A stretch of DNA of 64,000 nt from JAAYUD01 sp963676865. Its GTDB lineage: Bacteria > Bacteroidota > Bacteroidia > Bacteroidales > Bacteroidaceae. This document shows, one piece after another, positions 7,154-18,399 of the stretch (its first letter is position 1; each line of letters starts with the position of its first letter). The position numbers and the translations under genes are program-made. The DNA lies in contig CAXXSS010000001.1 in NCBI GenBank assembly GCA_963676865.2, positions 3,100,001-3,164,000 of the forward strand, in the 5' to 3' direction. The notes under the pieces are model-generated. The model saw only the letters and a program-made list of their open reading frames with translations. It had not been told where the DNA came from and searched no databases.

Positions 7154-9508
7154 ATGAAACATTTAATTAATCGTATAATTTGGGGCGCTTACCTATTCGC
7201 AGGCATTGGAACTGTGATTTCTTGTACTAATAAAGATTTGTTTGATCAGGATGCATGGAATGCGGAAATGAAATCTACATTTCCTGTCTCAGATATTGCT
7301 ACAGATTGGCAATCTGTAGGTTCTGCAACTGCTAGCGTTTCTGTAAACAAGGATGCTGGGAGTAATTATACTATCAAACTTTATGATTCTGATCCGTTGC
7401 TGCAATCAGCAACTCTTTTGGCTAAAGGCACGGTGACTACGGGATCAACTTTTAATGCTACTTTTGATTATGCTTTAGCAGATAGTACCATTTATGTCGC
7501 TTGCGTTGATGCTGATAATAGAAGAGAAGTAATTCCTGTTCATCATGTTACCAGGGGAAGTGCTTTTAATGTGACGTTTGGTAATACTACTTCTGGTAGG
7601 GGTGTCTCTCGTGCAGTAACCTCAAGAGCTTCTGTAACGATTACAGATCCTAATGTTGCAGCTGTTATAGCAACTCCTTCTGAATCATCCATTAATGATA
7701 TGATTGCAAAGGCTACGGATATAACTCAGGTTCAAGATCATGATATTGCTAATAATGGTACCAATGCTTATAATTATTATAAAATTACGGGTGATTATAC
7801 TGGTAACTTTACTGCCGGTTCACCTAAAGCGGGTACAAAAGTAATTGTAACAGGAACTTGGACTCCTAGTTGGATGTCTATTCATGATCCTATTGAAATC
7901 ATTGTTGCAAGTACTGGTAAAATTATTCTGAATAGCACTCTTACTTCTACAACTGGTATAACGAATGGCTCATATGCATTTACCGTAATGCCTGGTGGTG
8001 AAATTTCTGGTACCCAGATCAGTAATACTAATGGTGGCTGGATTTTTAATGCGGGAAGTATTAAAGTAGGTTACATCGATTGGGCATCAAGGGGAGGTAG
8101 AATCTTTAATGCTGCAACAGGTTCGATAACTACGACCTCTTCGGATGATTATAATGGTGGCTTAAATTTGAATTCTTCTACAGATTTTGTTAATTATGGA
8201 GTTTTGAAGGTTGCTAGTAGAATTAATGCACCTTCTAGTGGTTATATTATAAATGGGAGTAGTGGCACAATGTATGCTAAAAGTATTAACCTAAATACAG
8301 GAGCAACGTTGATTAATCATAGCTCTAATTGTAGATTTGGCAATGACGTAAGTAACTCCGATAATGCTAATTATCAAACGGATTGCAAACTAACTTTTGA
8401 TGGGACATTCAATCCTAAGACTCTTGTTATTGGCGATAATGCTTCTGTGGATTGTGGCTCATTAACGCTGCATGGGGCAACTGTAACGATGGGACAAGCC
8501 TCTATTTTAAAGGCTACTTCATCTCATTTCCAGTCATTTGCTTTAAATGGTCCTACATCCGGTAATGCTGCTATTGTTGTGTGCGGAAATGTAATTGATG
8601 GATACGGTCCTTCTAACGCATTCAATAATCTTGTATATGCTGATTATTCATCTGCTCCAAAAAATGATTGGTGGTGGGGTGCTACCGTATTTACAACGAA
8701 TGGTGCAGCTTTAGTAGGAAAAGGTGAAGCTCCTGAAACAATCCCTTCTGGAGATTGTACAGTTGGCTATATTTCTAATAAAGGACCGGTTGTAGATGAT
8801 AATAATTTCTGCACAACATACTGTTTCGAAGATAATTATCCGAAAGCTGGAGACTATGATTTTAATGATGTGGTATTTGATGTGGCAAGAACATTAAGTG
8901 GTAATGTTGTTACTTTGGCTGTTAAATTGAGAGCTGTAGGTGCTTCTAAACAATTGGGGGGTGGTATCAGATTGTCTGGAATTACATCTGGCATAGCATC
9001 TGTTGCGCTTGACAACGGTTTTGGCAATGCTTCTACAGGATATCAACAAGGCTTAAATAGTAGTGGTATTGTTATTCCTCTATTTGCAGACGCTCATAAG
9101 GTGTTGACTGGTAGTACCAATAGGGTATTTGTTAACACAAAGAAGTCTGGCAGTGATGCTGTTAACGTAGATCCAAAGACATTAACCATAACGATTACTT
9201 GTGAGTCTGCCAATGTTGCAAATAAAATTACTTCTGCTACAGTAGATCCATATATTACAAATGGCTCTTACGAAGTGCATACTTATTTATGGAAAAATAG
9301 TCCTGCCCTCGGAAAAGTTGCTGATAATGTTGAAACAGGCAAATATGTATGGGCTATCGGTATTCCTAAATCTACGAAGACAGGAATCTTTAAGTACCCA
9401 TTGGAATATGTGCCAGTTACAGATGCTTATTCTAAGTTTGCATCTTGGGCTCAGCATGCTGATAATACTGTTTGGTATGATACTTATGACAGTTCTAAAC
9501 TTTATTAG
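7154..9508 (+). CDS. LruC domain-containing lipoprotein
   Basis: 784-residue surface-type lipoprotein with lipobox VISC (Cys24). Residues 150-500 are rich in Thr/Ser/Asn/Gly with short strand-forming stretches, resembling a right-handed beta-solenoid or adhesin stalk. The C-terminal part from about residue 550 holds the LruC signature CFEDNYPKAGDYDFNDVVFD, whose Asp/Asn spacing looks like a Ca-binding turn. LruC (DUF4842) proteins occur across Bacteroidetes and some other phyla; a precise function is not established. Low GC and many Asn/Thr codons fit the host. It is transcribed alone. Confidence 0.88.
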   Translation: MKHLINRIIWGAYLFAGIGTVISCTNKDLFDQDAWNAEMKSTFPVSDIATDWQSVGSATASVSVNKDAGSNYTIKLYDSDPLLQSATLLAKGTVTTGSTFNATFDYALADSTIYVACVDADNRREVIPVHHVTRGSAFNVTFGNTTSGRGVSRAVTSRASVTITDPNVAAVIATPSESSINDMIAKATDITQVQDHDIANNGTNAYNYYKITGDYTGNFTAGSPKAGTKVIVTGTWTPSWMSIHDPIEIIVASTGKIILNSTLTSTTGITNGSYAFTVMPGGEISGTQISNTNGGWIFNAGSIKVGYIDWASRGGRIFNAATGSITTTSSDDYNGGLNLNSSTDFVNYGVLKVASRINAPSSGYIINGSSGTMYAKSINLNTGATLINHSSNCRFGNDVSNSDNANYQTDCKLTFDGTFNPKTLVIGDNASVDCGSLTLHGATVTMGQASILKATSSHFQSFALNGPTSGNAAIVVCGNVIDGYGPSNAFNNLVYADYSSAPKNDWWWGATVFTTNGAALVGKGEAPETIPSGDCTVGYISNKGPVVDDNNFCTTYCFEDNYPKAGDYDFNDVVFDVARTLSGNVVTLAVKLRAVGASKQLGGGIRLSGITSGIASVALDNGFGNASTGYQQGLNSSGIVIPLFADAHKVLTGSTNRVFVNTKKSGSDAVNVDPKTLTITITCESANVANKITSATVDPYITNGSYEVHTYLWKNSPALGKVADNVETGKYVWAIGIPKSTKTGIFKYPLEYVPVTDAYSKFASWAQHADNTVWYDTYDSSKLY

Positions 9509-9547
9509 TCTCTTATAGGGTAAGAAAAAAATAAAGAGAATATTTAT

Positions 9548-9582
9548 AAAGCCGAATATACACAAATGTATATTCGGCTTTT
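9548..9582 (+). terminator. Rho-independent terminator after the LruC gene
   Basis: Stem AAAGCCGAATATA (9548-9560) pairs with TATATTCGGCTTT after an 8-base loop, with a T-run at the 3' end. Confidence 0.85.
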
Positions 9583-10385
9583 CCATGCTATAGAAAGGCT
9601 TACTAAAACACTATATTCGTAACTTCTGTGTTTTCTAAATGTTGTTGGAATGACATAAGAACATGGCTTGCGACTCACGCCCGTGAGTCGCAAGTTTCGT
9701 AAGGGAGAAAATTAATTTTGGTCCTTATGTAATTTTGAAAACATAAGGACCAAAATATTTATAGGTCTTTATGGCATTTTTCATTGTGAGGATGTTGCAG
9801 ATCCTACATGAGGTTTTGCTTATAATATGAATTATATTGATAAGGTAATAAATGATACTGTTCTTCGATAGTTATTGGCTTATCAGTACAAGTTACGGGA
9901 TAAAGTGGCATGTGTGAGTGCCGAACGTAACAATGATGACGTTTGAGGGAGTATGCGAGAAGCTTAAAAAGAACTCGATGTCGGCAGAGATAAATGTAAA
10001 AGAGATTGTCGCATTTGCTTGCTCACCGCTTTTCATCGAAACATAAGGAATTTTTAAAATGAGTGGAGTATAAGGTACTGTATACAAACTGCCCCATCAG
10101 CTATCTGTAGGCTAATGTTTAGAATTGTTCTAAATTTTGGTCTGCTGAAAATAACGGTCCGGTAGTATGCTCTCAAGCCGATTTCTGGACCTATTTCCGC
10201 TGGCATTGTATATGGTTAGTTGTTAACATGCTGTGATATAGTACGATATGGTGTCATACGGGAGTGGCAAAGGCTAATAATAACCCTTTTGGGGAGAGAT
10301 TAAACTCAATGGATTTGTTATGTATTCTCAGCTTTCTAATATTACCGTCTCCTTAGTAGGGTTTAATAAAGAGGGTAAATATGGC

Positions 10386-10457
10386 TATAAAAAAATTGGC
10401 GACTCTCAACGAGCAACCAATTCTATAAATAACCTTAATCTAATACTATGAAAAACA
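10386..10457 (-). ncRNA. Candidate 70-nt RNA unit, copy A
   Basis: On the minus strand a promoter TTTG-N19-TATATTTG (10463-10493) is followed by a segment beginning GTGTTTTTCATAGTATTAG, then a hairpin (CCAATT 10417-10422 with AATTGG 10394-10399) and a run of seven T residues. The 5' segment is almost identical to that of the second unit at 59542-59603 while the hairpin sequence differs. It could be a small RNA, or a leader/attenuator whose gene has been lost. I have a vague recollection of similar leaders in Bacteroides but cannot name an Rfam family. Confidence 0.5.
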
Positions 10458-10462
10458 CACTG

Positions 10463-10493
10463 CAAATATACTACTTTTTACACTTTATTCAAA
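10463..10493 (-). promoter_or_regulatory. Full Bacteroides-type promoter of RNA unit A
   Basis: TTTG (10490-10493) and TATATTTG (10463-10470) on the minus strand with a 19-base spacer, an ideal match to the Bacteroidetes consensus. Confidence 0.65.
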
Positions 10494-10611
10494 TAAAATA
10501 TAAAAAAGAATGCGGTGTTGTATCATTTTTTTTTATTTAGATATTTATATTGTATATATTGTGAATATATTATACTGTTTTGTTACGGATTGTAACATAC
10601 TCACTGTTCTT

Positions 10612-13236
<2,625 letters not shown>

Positions 13237-13268
13237 TTTGCTTTGAATGTTAACGATATAATTGCCTG

Positions 13269-13276
13269 CAAAATTA
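13269..13276 (-). promoter_or_regulatory. -7 box for valS
   Basis: TAATTTTG on the minus strand 32 bases upstream of the valS ATG; supports the shorter start. Confidence 0.5.
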
Positions 13277-13605
13277 CAAAAAACAATTGGAAACGGAAAA
13301 AGAAAAGACAATACATTGTTGATGTATGGAGATAAGAAGCAAAATGCAGGTGAAACATGGTAATTATTTAGCTTGGTCAAGTAAATTGCGATGAATAAGC
13401 CCTTTTTGTGATTAAATTGTTCGATATGATATGCTTTGTGTGGGTATTTGTTGAATAGGTTGTTGCTTGCGGATATCATTTGAATAGCCATACATATAAT
13501 CAGTGAAGTGAACTATTTGCTTTTATCAAAAAGAAATATAAAACAGATTATATTAGTTCAAAAAGAAAGTTTTTTTAATTTTATATTTAAAAAGTGGTTA
13601 TTTAT

Positions 13606-13636
13606 TTTGTTTTTTAATATAAAAGTGATAAATTTG
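13606..13636 (+). promoter_or_regulatory. Promoter of the P-II/amtB operon
   Basis: TTTG (13606-13609), a 19-base spacer and TAAATTTG (13629-13636). It lies about 255 bases before the P-II start codon, leaving a long leader. Confidence 0.6.
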
Positions 13637-13667
13637 CGCCATGATAATAAACCAAAAGACTAAAAAG

Positions 13668-13736
13668 TAAGGCTTACGAAAGACTATAGATAAAATGTCC
13701 TATCGGGAGATAACGACATACTATAGCTTAAGCCTG
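13668..13736 (+). promoter_or_regulatory. Structured 5' leader of the P-II/amtB operon
   Basis: Four nested pairing blocks: AGGCTTA (13670-13676) with TAAGCCT (13729-13735), CTATAG (13684-13689) with CTATAG (13721-13726), ATGTC (13695-13699) with GACAT (13715-13719), and TATC with GATA around a GGGA loop. The hairpin starts about 25 nt after the predicted transcript start. It could be a regulatory RNA element or an RNA-stability element; I recognise no known riboswitch. Confidence 0.45.
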
Positions 13737-13893
13737 ATGAAAGAGAATTTAATAGAAGTAAGTTCAGAAAAATTGTATTGTAATTTCTATCAATTTGTTT
13801 AAAGAGAGAGAATACTTTATGAAGTAGGTTGTTTTTTTAGGTAAGGAAAAAGATTGTTCAGGATGACGTTTATTTATTAACTATTGACAGATT

Positions 13894-14256
13894 ATGAAAA
13901 AGATTGAAGCGATTATTCGTAAATCGAAATTTGAAGAAGTAAAACAGGCTCTTTTGGAAGCAGATATCGAATGGCTTTCATATTATGATGTTCGCGGAGT
14001 AGGTAAAACTCGTCAAGAAAGAATATTCCGTGGCATTGTTTATGATACAAGTTCCATAGAGCGAACAATGATTGTTTTGGTTGTTCGCGATATTAATGTC
14101 GATAAAACCGTGAAGGCGATAATGGAAGAAGCTAAGACTGGGGATATCGGAGATGGACGAATCTTTATATCATCTATAGACGATTCTATCAGGATACGGA
14201 CAGGTGAACGGGGTGATATATCACTCTATGACCAAGTGGAAGAAGAGAAAAAATAA
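13894..14256 (+). CDS. P-II family nitrogen regulatory protein
   Basis: 120 residues. P-II trimers sense ATP/ADP and 2-oxoglutarate and plug the ammonium channel under nitrogen sufficiency. The family core is seen in MKKIEAIIRKSKFEEVKQAL, the T-loop, and the nucleotide-binding TGDIGDGRIFI and IRIRTGE. The T-loop (VRGVGKTRQERIFRGIVYD) is one residue shorter than in E. coli GlnB before Tyr50, the equivalent of the uridylylated Tyr51. The amtB gene follows after 58 bases, the classic GlnK-AmtB pairing, so this copy is probably the membrane-sequestered GlnK type. Whether it is uridylylated cannot be read here. Confidence 0.93.
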   Translation: MKKIEAIIRKSKFEEVKQALLEADIEWLSYYDVRGVGKTRQERIFRGIVYDTSSIERTMIVLVVRDINVDKTVKAIMEEAKTGDIGDGRIFISSIDDSIRIRTGERGDISLYDQVEEEKK

Positions 14257-14314
14257 GCATAACAATGCATTTGATAAAAATATTAATAAAGGATAACGAA
14301 AAATAGGGATAACT

Positions 14315-15646
14315 ATGAAACGATATTTATATTTGGTACTCATTCTTTTGTTTTTAATGCCTTTTAGTGCTATGGCACAAGGTGCTGTAGTTGCTACTCC
14401 GGTTTTAAATGCTGGTAATACTGCATGGATAACGATGGCTACGATATTGGTTATGTTGATGACTATTCCCGGATTGGCTTTATTCTATGGAGGGTTGGTC
14501 AGACAAAAAAATGTATTGAGCATCATTATGCAATGTTTGATTTGTGTTTGTGTGGTTAGTGTCTTGTGGGTGGCTTTCGGTTATAGTTGGGTGTTTGGCA
14601 AAGGATTTGAAGGTATGGCAATAGGTCATTTCATCGGTGGATTTGATAAAGTATTTCTCAACGGCGTTACTACAGCTTCTATATTGTCTCCTGCCGGTAT
14701 TCCCGAAATTACTTTCGTGCTTTTCCAATGCATGTTTGCTGTTATTACTCCGGGACTTATCATTGGTTCTTTTGCAGAGCGGGTAAAGTTTTCCGGCTTT
14801 TTGTTTTTCACGGTATTGTGGTCCATTCTGGTTTACAATCCGATGGCTCATTTTGTATGGGGGGGCGGTTGGCTACAACAGATGGGAGCGATCGACTTTG
14901 CCGGTGGAACTGTTGTTCATATTAATGCTGGAATATCCGCTTTAGTGATGGCTTTGATGTTGGGATGTCGTAGCGATTACAAGTCAGGGCACCCTACTTC
15001 TCCTCACCAAATACCTTATGTCTTTATCGGTGCGGCTTTTCTGTGGCTGGGTTGGTTCGGCTTCAATGCTGGAAGCGGATTGACGGCTGATGGACTTGAC
15101 GCCAACGCTTTTTTAGTAACTCATATCGCAACATGTGTGTCTGCTCTCACATGGATGATAATAGATTGGGTGCTTAATAAAAAACCTACTACTGTGGGTG
15201 TTTGTACGGGTGCAGTAGCAGGTTTGGTTGCCATAACTCCTGCATCAGGATCTGTTGGGATATTGGGAGCAATTGCTATCGGCGCTGTTTCTGCCATTGT
15301 CTGCTTTTGGATGGTAGCTTATGTCAAAATCAAACTAAATTATGACGATTCGCTTGATGCTTTCGGTGTACATGGTATCGGTGGAATTGTTGGTTCCATC
15401 CTTACCGGTGTATTTGCCACTAAAGCTATAACAGGACCTACTGGTGCTGAAGGTGCTTTGTTTGGCAATTGGCATCAGCTTTTAGTTCAAATCATTGCAA
15501 CACTGTTTTCTATAGTATACAGCGGTGTACTAACATACATTTTGTTTAAAATCGTAGATAAATTGGTCGGTATCAGAGTTGCACCTCGTGAAGAGGAAGA
15601 AGGCCTAGACGTCTACGAACATGGCGAAAATGCTTATAACAGTTAG
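14315..15646 (+). CDS. amtB: Ammonium channel/transporter AmtB
   Basis: 443 residues with a cleavable signal (ending AMAQ) and about eleven transmembrane helices. Conducts ammonium/ammonia across the inner membrane. The twin pore histidines are in VVHINAG (about residue 203) and FGVHGIGG (about 352); the Amt signature around FNAGSGL and the helix PGLALFYGGLVRQKN are present. The C-terminal tail REEEEGLDVYEHGENAY is the cytosolic segment that docks P-II. Cotranscribed with the P-II gene upstream and closed by a terminator at 15690-15722. Confidence 0.97.
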   Translation: MKRYLYLVLILLFLMPFSAMAQGAVVATPVLNAGNTAWITMATILVMLMTIPGLALFYGGLVRQKNVLSIIMQCLICVCVVSVLWVAFGYSWVFGKGFEGMAIGHFIGGFDKVFLNGVTTASILSPAGIPEITFVLFQCMFAVITPGLIIGSFAERVKFSGFLFFTVLWSILVYNPMAHFVWGGGWLQQMGAIDFAGGTVVHINAGISALVMALMLGCRSDYKSGHPTSPHQIPYVFIGAAFLWLGWFGFNAGSGLTADGLDANAFLVTHIATCVSALTWMIIDWVLNKKPTTVGVCTGAVAGLVAITPASGSVGILGAIAIGAVSAIVCFWMVAYVKIKLNYDDSLDAFGVHGIGGIVGSILTGVFATKAITGPTGAEGALFGNWHQLLVQIIATLFSIVYSGVLTYILFKIVDKLVGIRVAPREEEEGLDVYEHGENAYNS

Positions 15647-15689
15647 TTGATGATAATCTAACGATTGTAAGTTTAATATTATTATTGTA

Positions 15690-15722
15690 AGAGTATTCTT
15701 CGTGAGAAGAGTACTCTTTTTA
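15690..15722 (+). terminator. Terminator after amtB
   Basis: GAGTATTCTT (15691-15700), loop CGTG, and AAGAGTACTC followed by TTTTT. It lies just before the converging gene that ends at 15743. Confidence 0.75.
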
Positions 15723-15742
15723 GTTTTCTTGTGTAACTAAGC

Positions 15743-18163
15743 TTATTCTTTAGAAGAGTATCCGTTTTCTCCAAAAGCCCAACCCAAATAATGTGCGGGT
15801 AATTGTCTAGTCTTCCCATTGAATATAACAGTAATGCTGTTTTTAAAATTACAATGCAAATTTATCATCTGTTTTTCGTTTGTCTCGACATATAGGTTGT
15901 GACCTATTTTATTGATTTTACAGTTATATCCTACATATTCTTCATTAGGATGTTCTATCACAAAAGCATTGGTTAGCATGCTTTCGCATATGCATTTGAA
16001 TATTTCATGGACATCGTTATCTTGTGTGTTGACAGTTTGCCAATCACTTATCATATTTACATATTGCTCTCCTATAATAAAAGAACGAGTCTTGTATAAA
16101 TCGGGGTGTGGATTGCCCAAGCTAACTGAATCTACAGTGTAATGCGGATCAGCGCTGCACGTTTGTCTAGCCTTTATGTAGGGATCAACGATGAAAGCCC
16201 ATCTCAATTCACCTGTTTTGTAGTCTATTAAATTAATAAAAGCACCCATGGCGTTGTAGGTCTGTAGCAACCATTTTTCATCGCCTGTCAGTAAATAGGC
16301 ATAATAAGTAGCATATGCTCGCCATGCACTCCATCCATGTGGTGAGCAGATCATGTTGGGCAGCATTTGTACATCATATTGTGTTTCCCAGTAGCGCATT
16401 GTACCTCCGCGACGGCGAGCATCTGGTACTCTTAGTTGGGTAAGGCAGTCATGACTTTGCAAAAGTTGCAGCATGGCATTGGTATAATGTTGTCTATCCC
16501 TTTCATCTTTTTGCATTAAAGCTAGCATACCTATTTGCAGTGCCGAACAAGACAGCATGCCGTCTTCAAAAGTTTCTTCACCTTCTGTTTCTAAATTGCC
16601 TTGTTGTGCAACTAGTTGGTCAATGGCTCGCTTGGCTGAGCTATAATGTCTTTTGGCTGCATTTTGCCAGAAGGTATTCTCTTCTGCTATTTCTTGTTCT
16701 GCAATTGATAGTTCGAGCATACTTTTGGCTATGTATATAACGCTGGTATATACTTTTTGATGGTTTATGTAGGCACCATCTTTTTGTCGTTGAGATGTAC
16801 TTATTAGCCAATCGGCCAGTTGCGATGCATGAAGTAGATCTTTTATCTGCTTTTCGGCATGATACTTTTTAACCAATATACCGATAGTTGTAGAGGTGTT
16901 TTGAATTCGTTCTTGATAATAGAGAGGTCTTACATTGATTGAATCATACAGCTTGTTGTATAAATAGTCGAATCGTTTGCTAAGTGCTTTGTCTATTTCT
17001 TTATCCGGAAAATATTTTGCGGCAAGAAATGCCGGATAAAATCCATACCAACTTTCTGCATGTGACGTCGCTTTTTGATGATATTTCAACGCCGCTTTTC
17101 GGGCTTGTTCCAATGTCCATTGATAAGAAGCATGAGCTGTTAGTATTGCCTCCGATCGGTACCTACCGTCATAAACTGTGGCTTTATAAAGTCCTACTTG
17201 TGGAAGTTTGCATTTTACTCGATAGATACCTTTTGAAATAGCCTTTATATTAACGCTTAGTGGTTGCCCTTCATTATCGCAAACATTGACTTGCGGTTTA
17301 TTGGCAAAGACGTCAAAGGTGGCTGTTTCATTTGGACAAAACGTGGTCTGCTGCATTTGTATCATCGGAAAGTTGGCTACTTGGTGGACGGTAGCTTCAA
17401 AGAATTCAGGTTTTTCGATAGGAATAAATGCAATGATCCATCTTTTAAATTGCCCCGGTTTCAGTTCGTCTAAGTTTTGTGGGTGGCGATCGGGTAGGGG
17501 GAGCGTATTCAATAAATCGATGTTGAGCGATTCTATCCGATGTCCCATAAACCAGTGTGGCGCGGGATCTTGATACCCTAAGTTGTAATCAATGCTCCAT
17601 GATGCGATAGGGCGTGTGGATACAATCCCCAGAGTGTTCCGTGAAGGTGTTTGTAAATAACCGAAAAAATGAGTTCTCTCATTACGCATCAGTGTTGGAA
17701 AGTATTTGCTTAACCAATTGGGGTATTTATCCATATAAGTATCAATACCTAGCTTAATACCTGCTTTAGTGGGTCTGAATGATTGCTTTCCCGTATTTTT
17801 TAGAGTGATGAACAAAGCAGGCATACCTTTCCATTGTTCATAGCGTAGGTGGCAGACGATGTCATCGATTTTAGCATGAAAAATCTTCATCTTTCCGCCT
17901 TTCCATTCGGCAATTATATCTTTATCGCCCTTGTTGATATAGAAAGCTGGTCCTTTTGTCTTGTTTCCTTTGAAAAAAGGGATAGTGTCATTTCCTTGTC
18001 TATCTTTAAATACGATTTGTTCCAAATATCCTTGATTGGATATTTGCCAATTCCATGTCTTTATTCTTTTTATCAAAGGATGGGCGCTGCACGTTATGGA
18101 ACCAATCATTCCTATGAATAACCATAGGAAGATTTTCTCTATCATAGTATGTCTTGTTAACAT
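15743..18163 (-). CDS. Large secreted protein of unknown function, possibly a carbohydrate-active enzyme
   Basis: 806 residues (800 if the ATG at 18145 is used; both fit). A signal peptide ends near CSAHP. An N-terminal half with many beta-strands and Trp residues is followed from about residue 340 by a helical region with repeated patterns such as ARKAALKYHQ, LADWLIST, YIAKSMLEL, and GWSAWRAYATYYAYLLTGDEKW. This layout, beta-sandwich then helical-hairpin toroid, resembles six-hairpin glycosidases or polysaccharide lyases, but I can name no family and see no diagnostic catalytic motif. Neighbours are amtB (convergent) and a DUF3810 gene (divergent), giving no functional hint. Confidence 0.7.
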   Translation of the reverse strand: MLTRHTMIEKIFLWLFIGMIGSITCSAHPLIKRIKTWNWQISNQGYLEQIVFKDRQGNDTIPFFKGNKTKGPAFYINKGDKDIIAEWKGGKMKIFHAKIDDIVCHLRYEQWKGMPALFITLKNTGKQSFRPTKAGIKLGIDTYMDKYPNWLSKYFPTLMRNERTHFFGYLQTPSRNTLGIVSTRPIASWSIDYNLGYQDPAPHWFMGHRIESLNIDLLNTLPLPDRHPQNLDELKPGQFKRWIIAFIPIEKPEFFEATVHQVANFPMIQMQQTTFCPNETATFDVFANKPQVNVCDNEGQPLSVNIKAISKGIYRVKCKLPQVGLYKATVYDGRYRSEAILTAHASYQWTLEQARKAALKYHQKATSHAESWYGFYPAFLAAKYFPDKEIDKALSKRFDYLYNKLYDSINVRPLYYQERIQNTSTTIGILVKKYHAEKQIKDLLHASQLADWLISTSQRQKDGAYINHQKVYTSVIYIAKSMLELSIAEQEIAEENTFWQNAAKRHYSSAKRAIDQLVAQQGNLETEGEETFEDGMLSCSALQIGMLALMQKDERDRQHYTNAMLQLLQSHDCLTQLRVPDARRRGGTMRYWETQYDVQMLPNMICSPHGWSAWRAYATYYAYLLTGDEKWLLQTYNAMGAFINLIDYKTGELRWAFIVDPYIKARQTCSADPHYTVDSVSLGNPHPDLYKTRSFIIGEQYVNMISDWQTVNTQDNDVHEIFKCICESMLTNAFVIEHPNEEYVGYNCKINKIGHNLYVETNEKQMINLHCNFKNSITVIFNGKTRQLPAHYLGWAFGENGYSSKE

Positions 18164-18341
18164 AATAACTTCTTGTTAGTCCCTGATATCAATCGACTTT
18201 GCGAATATACTAATAATATTTTGTTTATAGAATGAATAAGAGGAGAATTCTGCAAAGAGATATTTTACGGTAGATAGAAGAATGATACGTGGCAAGAACA
18301 AAATATTGTCATTATGTTTTCGATAAGCCATAGTTATTTAG

Positions 18342-18349
18342 TAGTTTTG
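18342..18349 (+). promoter_or_regulatory. -7 box for the DUF3810-mazG pair
   Basis: TAGTTTTG 50 bases before the ATG at 18400; the upstream -33 element is weak. Confidence 0.4.
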
Positions 18350-18399
18350 CAATATCATAGTTAAAACCATGCTTGGTTGGAGTTGAAAAGGGTGTAAAC

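Larger units (their letters stand above)
9583..10611. repeat. Gene-free repeat region, copy A of a palindrome-rich intergenic family
   Basis: No credible gene in this stretch of about 1 kb. It holds a 13-bp stem with a 2-base loop (9667-9679 with 9682-9694), then a perfect 16-bp stem (9715-9730 with 9741-9756) containing GGTCCTTATG. The part from about 10090 to 10330 is clearly similar to 59105-59315 in the same orientation; shared blocks include CAGCTATCTGTA, GGTGTCATACGG and GTGGCAAAGG. It ends in a minus-strand promoter and small-RNA-like unit (10386-10470). Similarity to the other copies was judged by eye. Confidence 0.7.

Noticed and set aside
13237..13491. 85-residue N-terminal extension of valyl-tRNA synthetase
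   Set aside because: Hydrophobic and unlike any ValRS N-terminus; a promoter box lies within it and the ATG at 13236 gives the normal protein.
14480..14851. 123-codon minus-strand frame inside amtB
   Set aside because: Shadow of the amtB coding sequence in another frame with no independent support.
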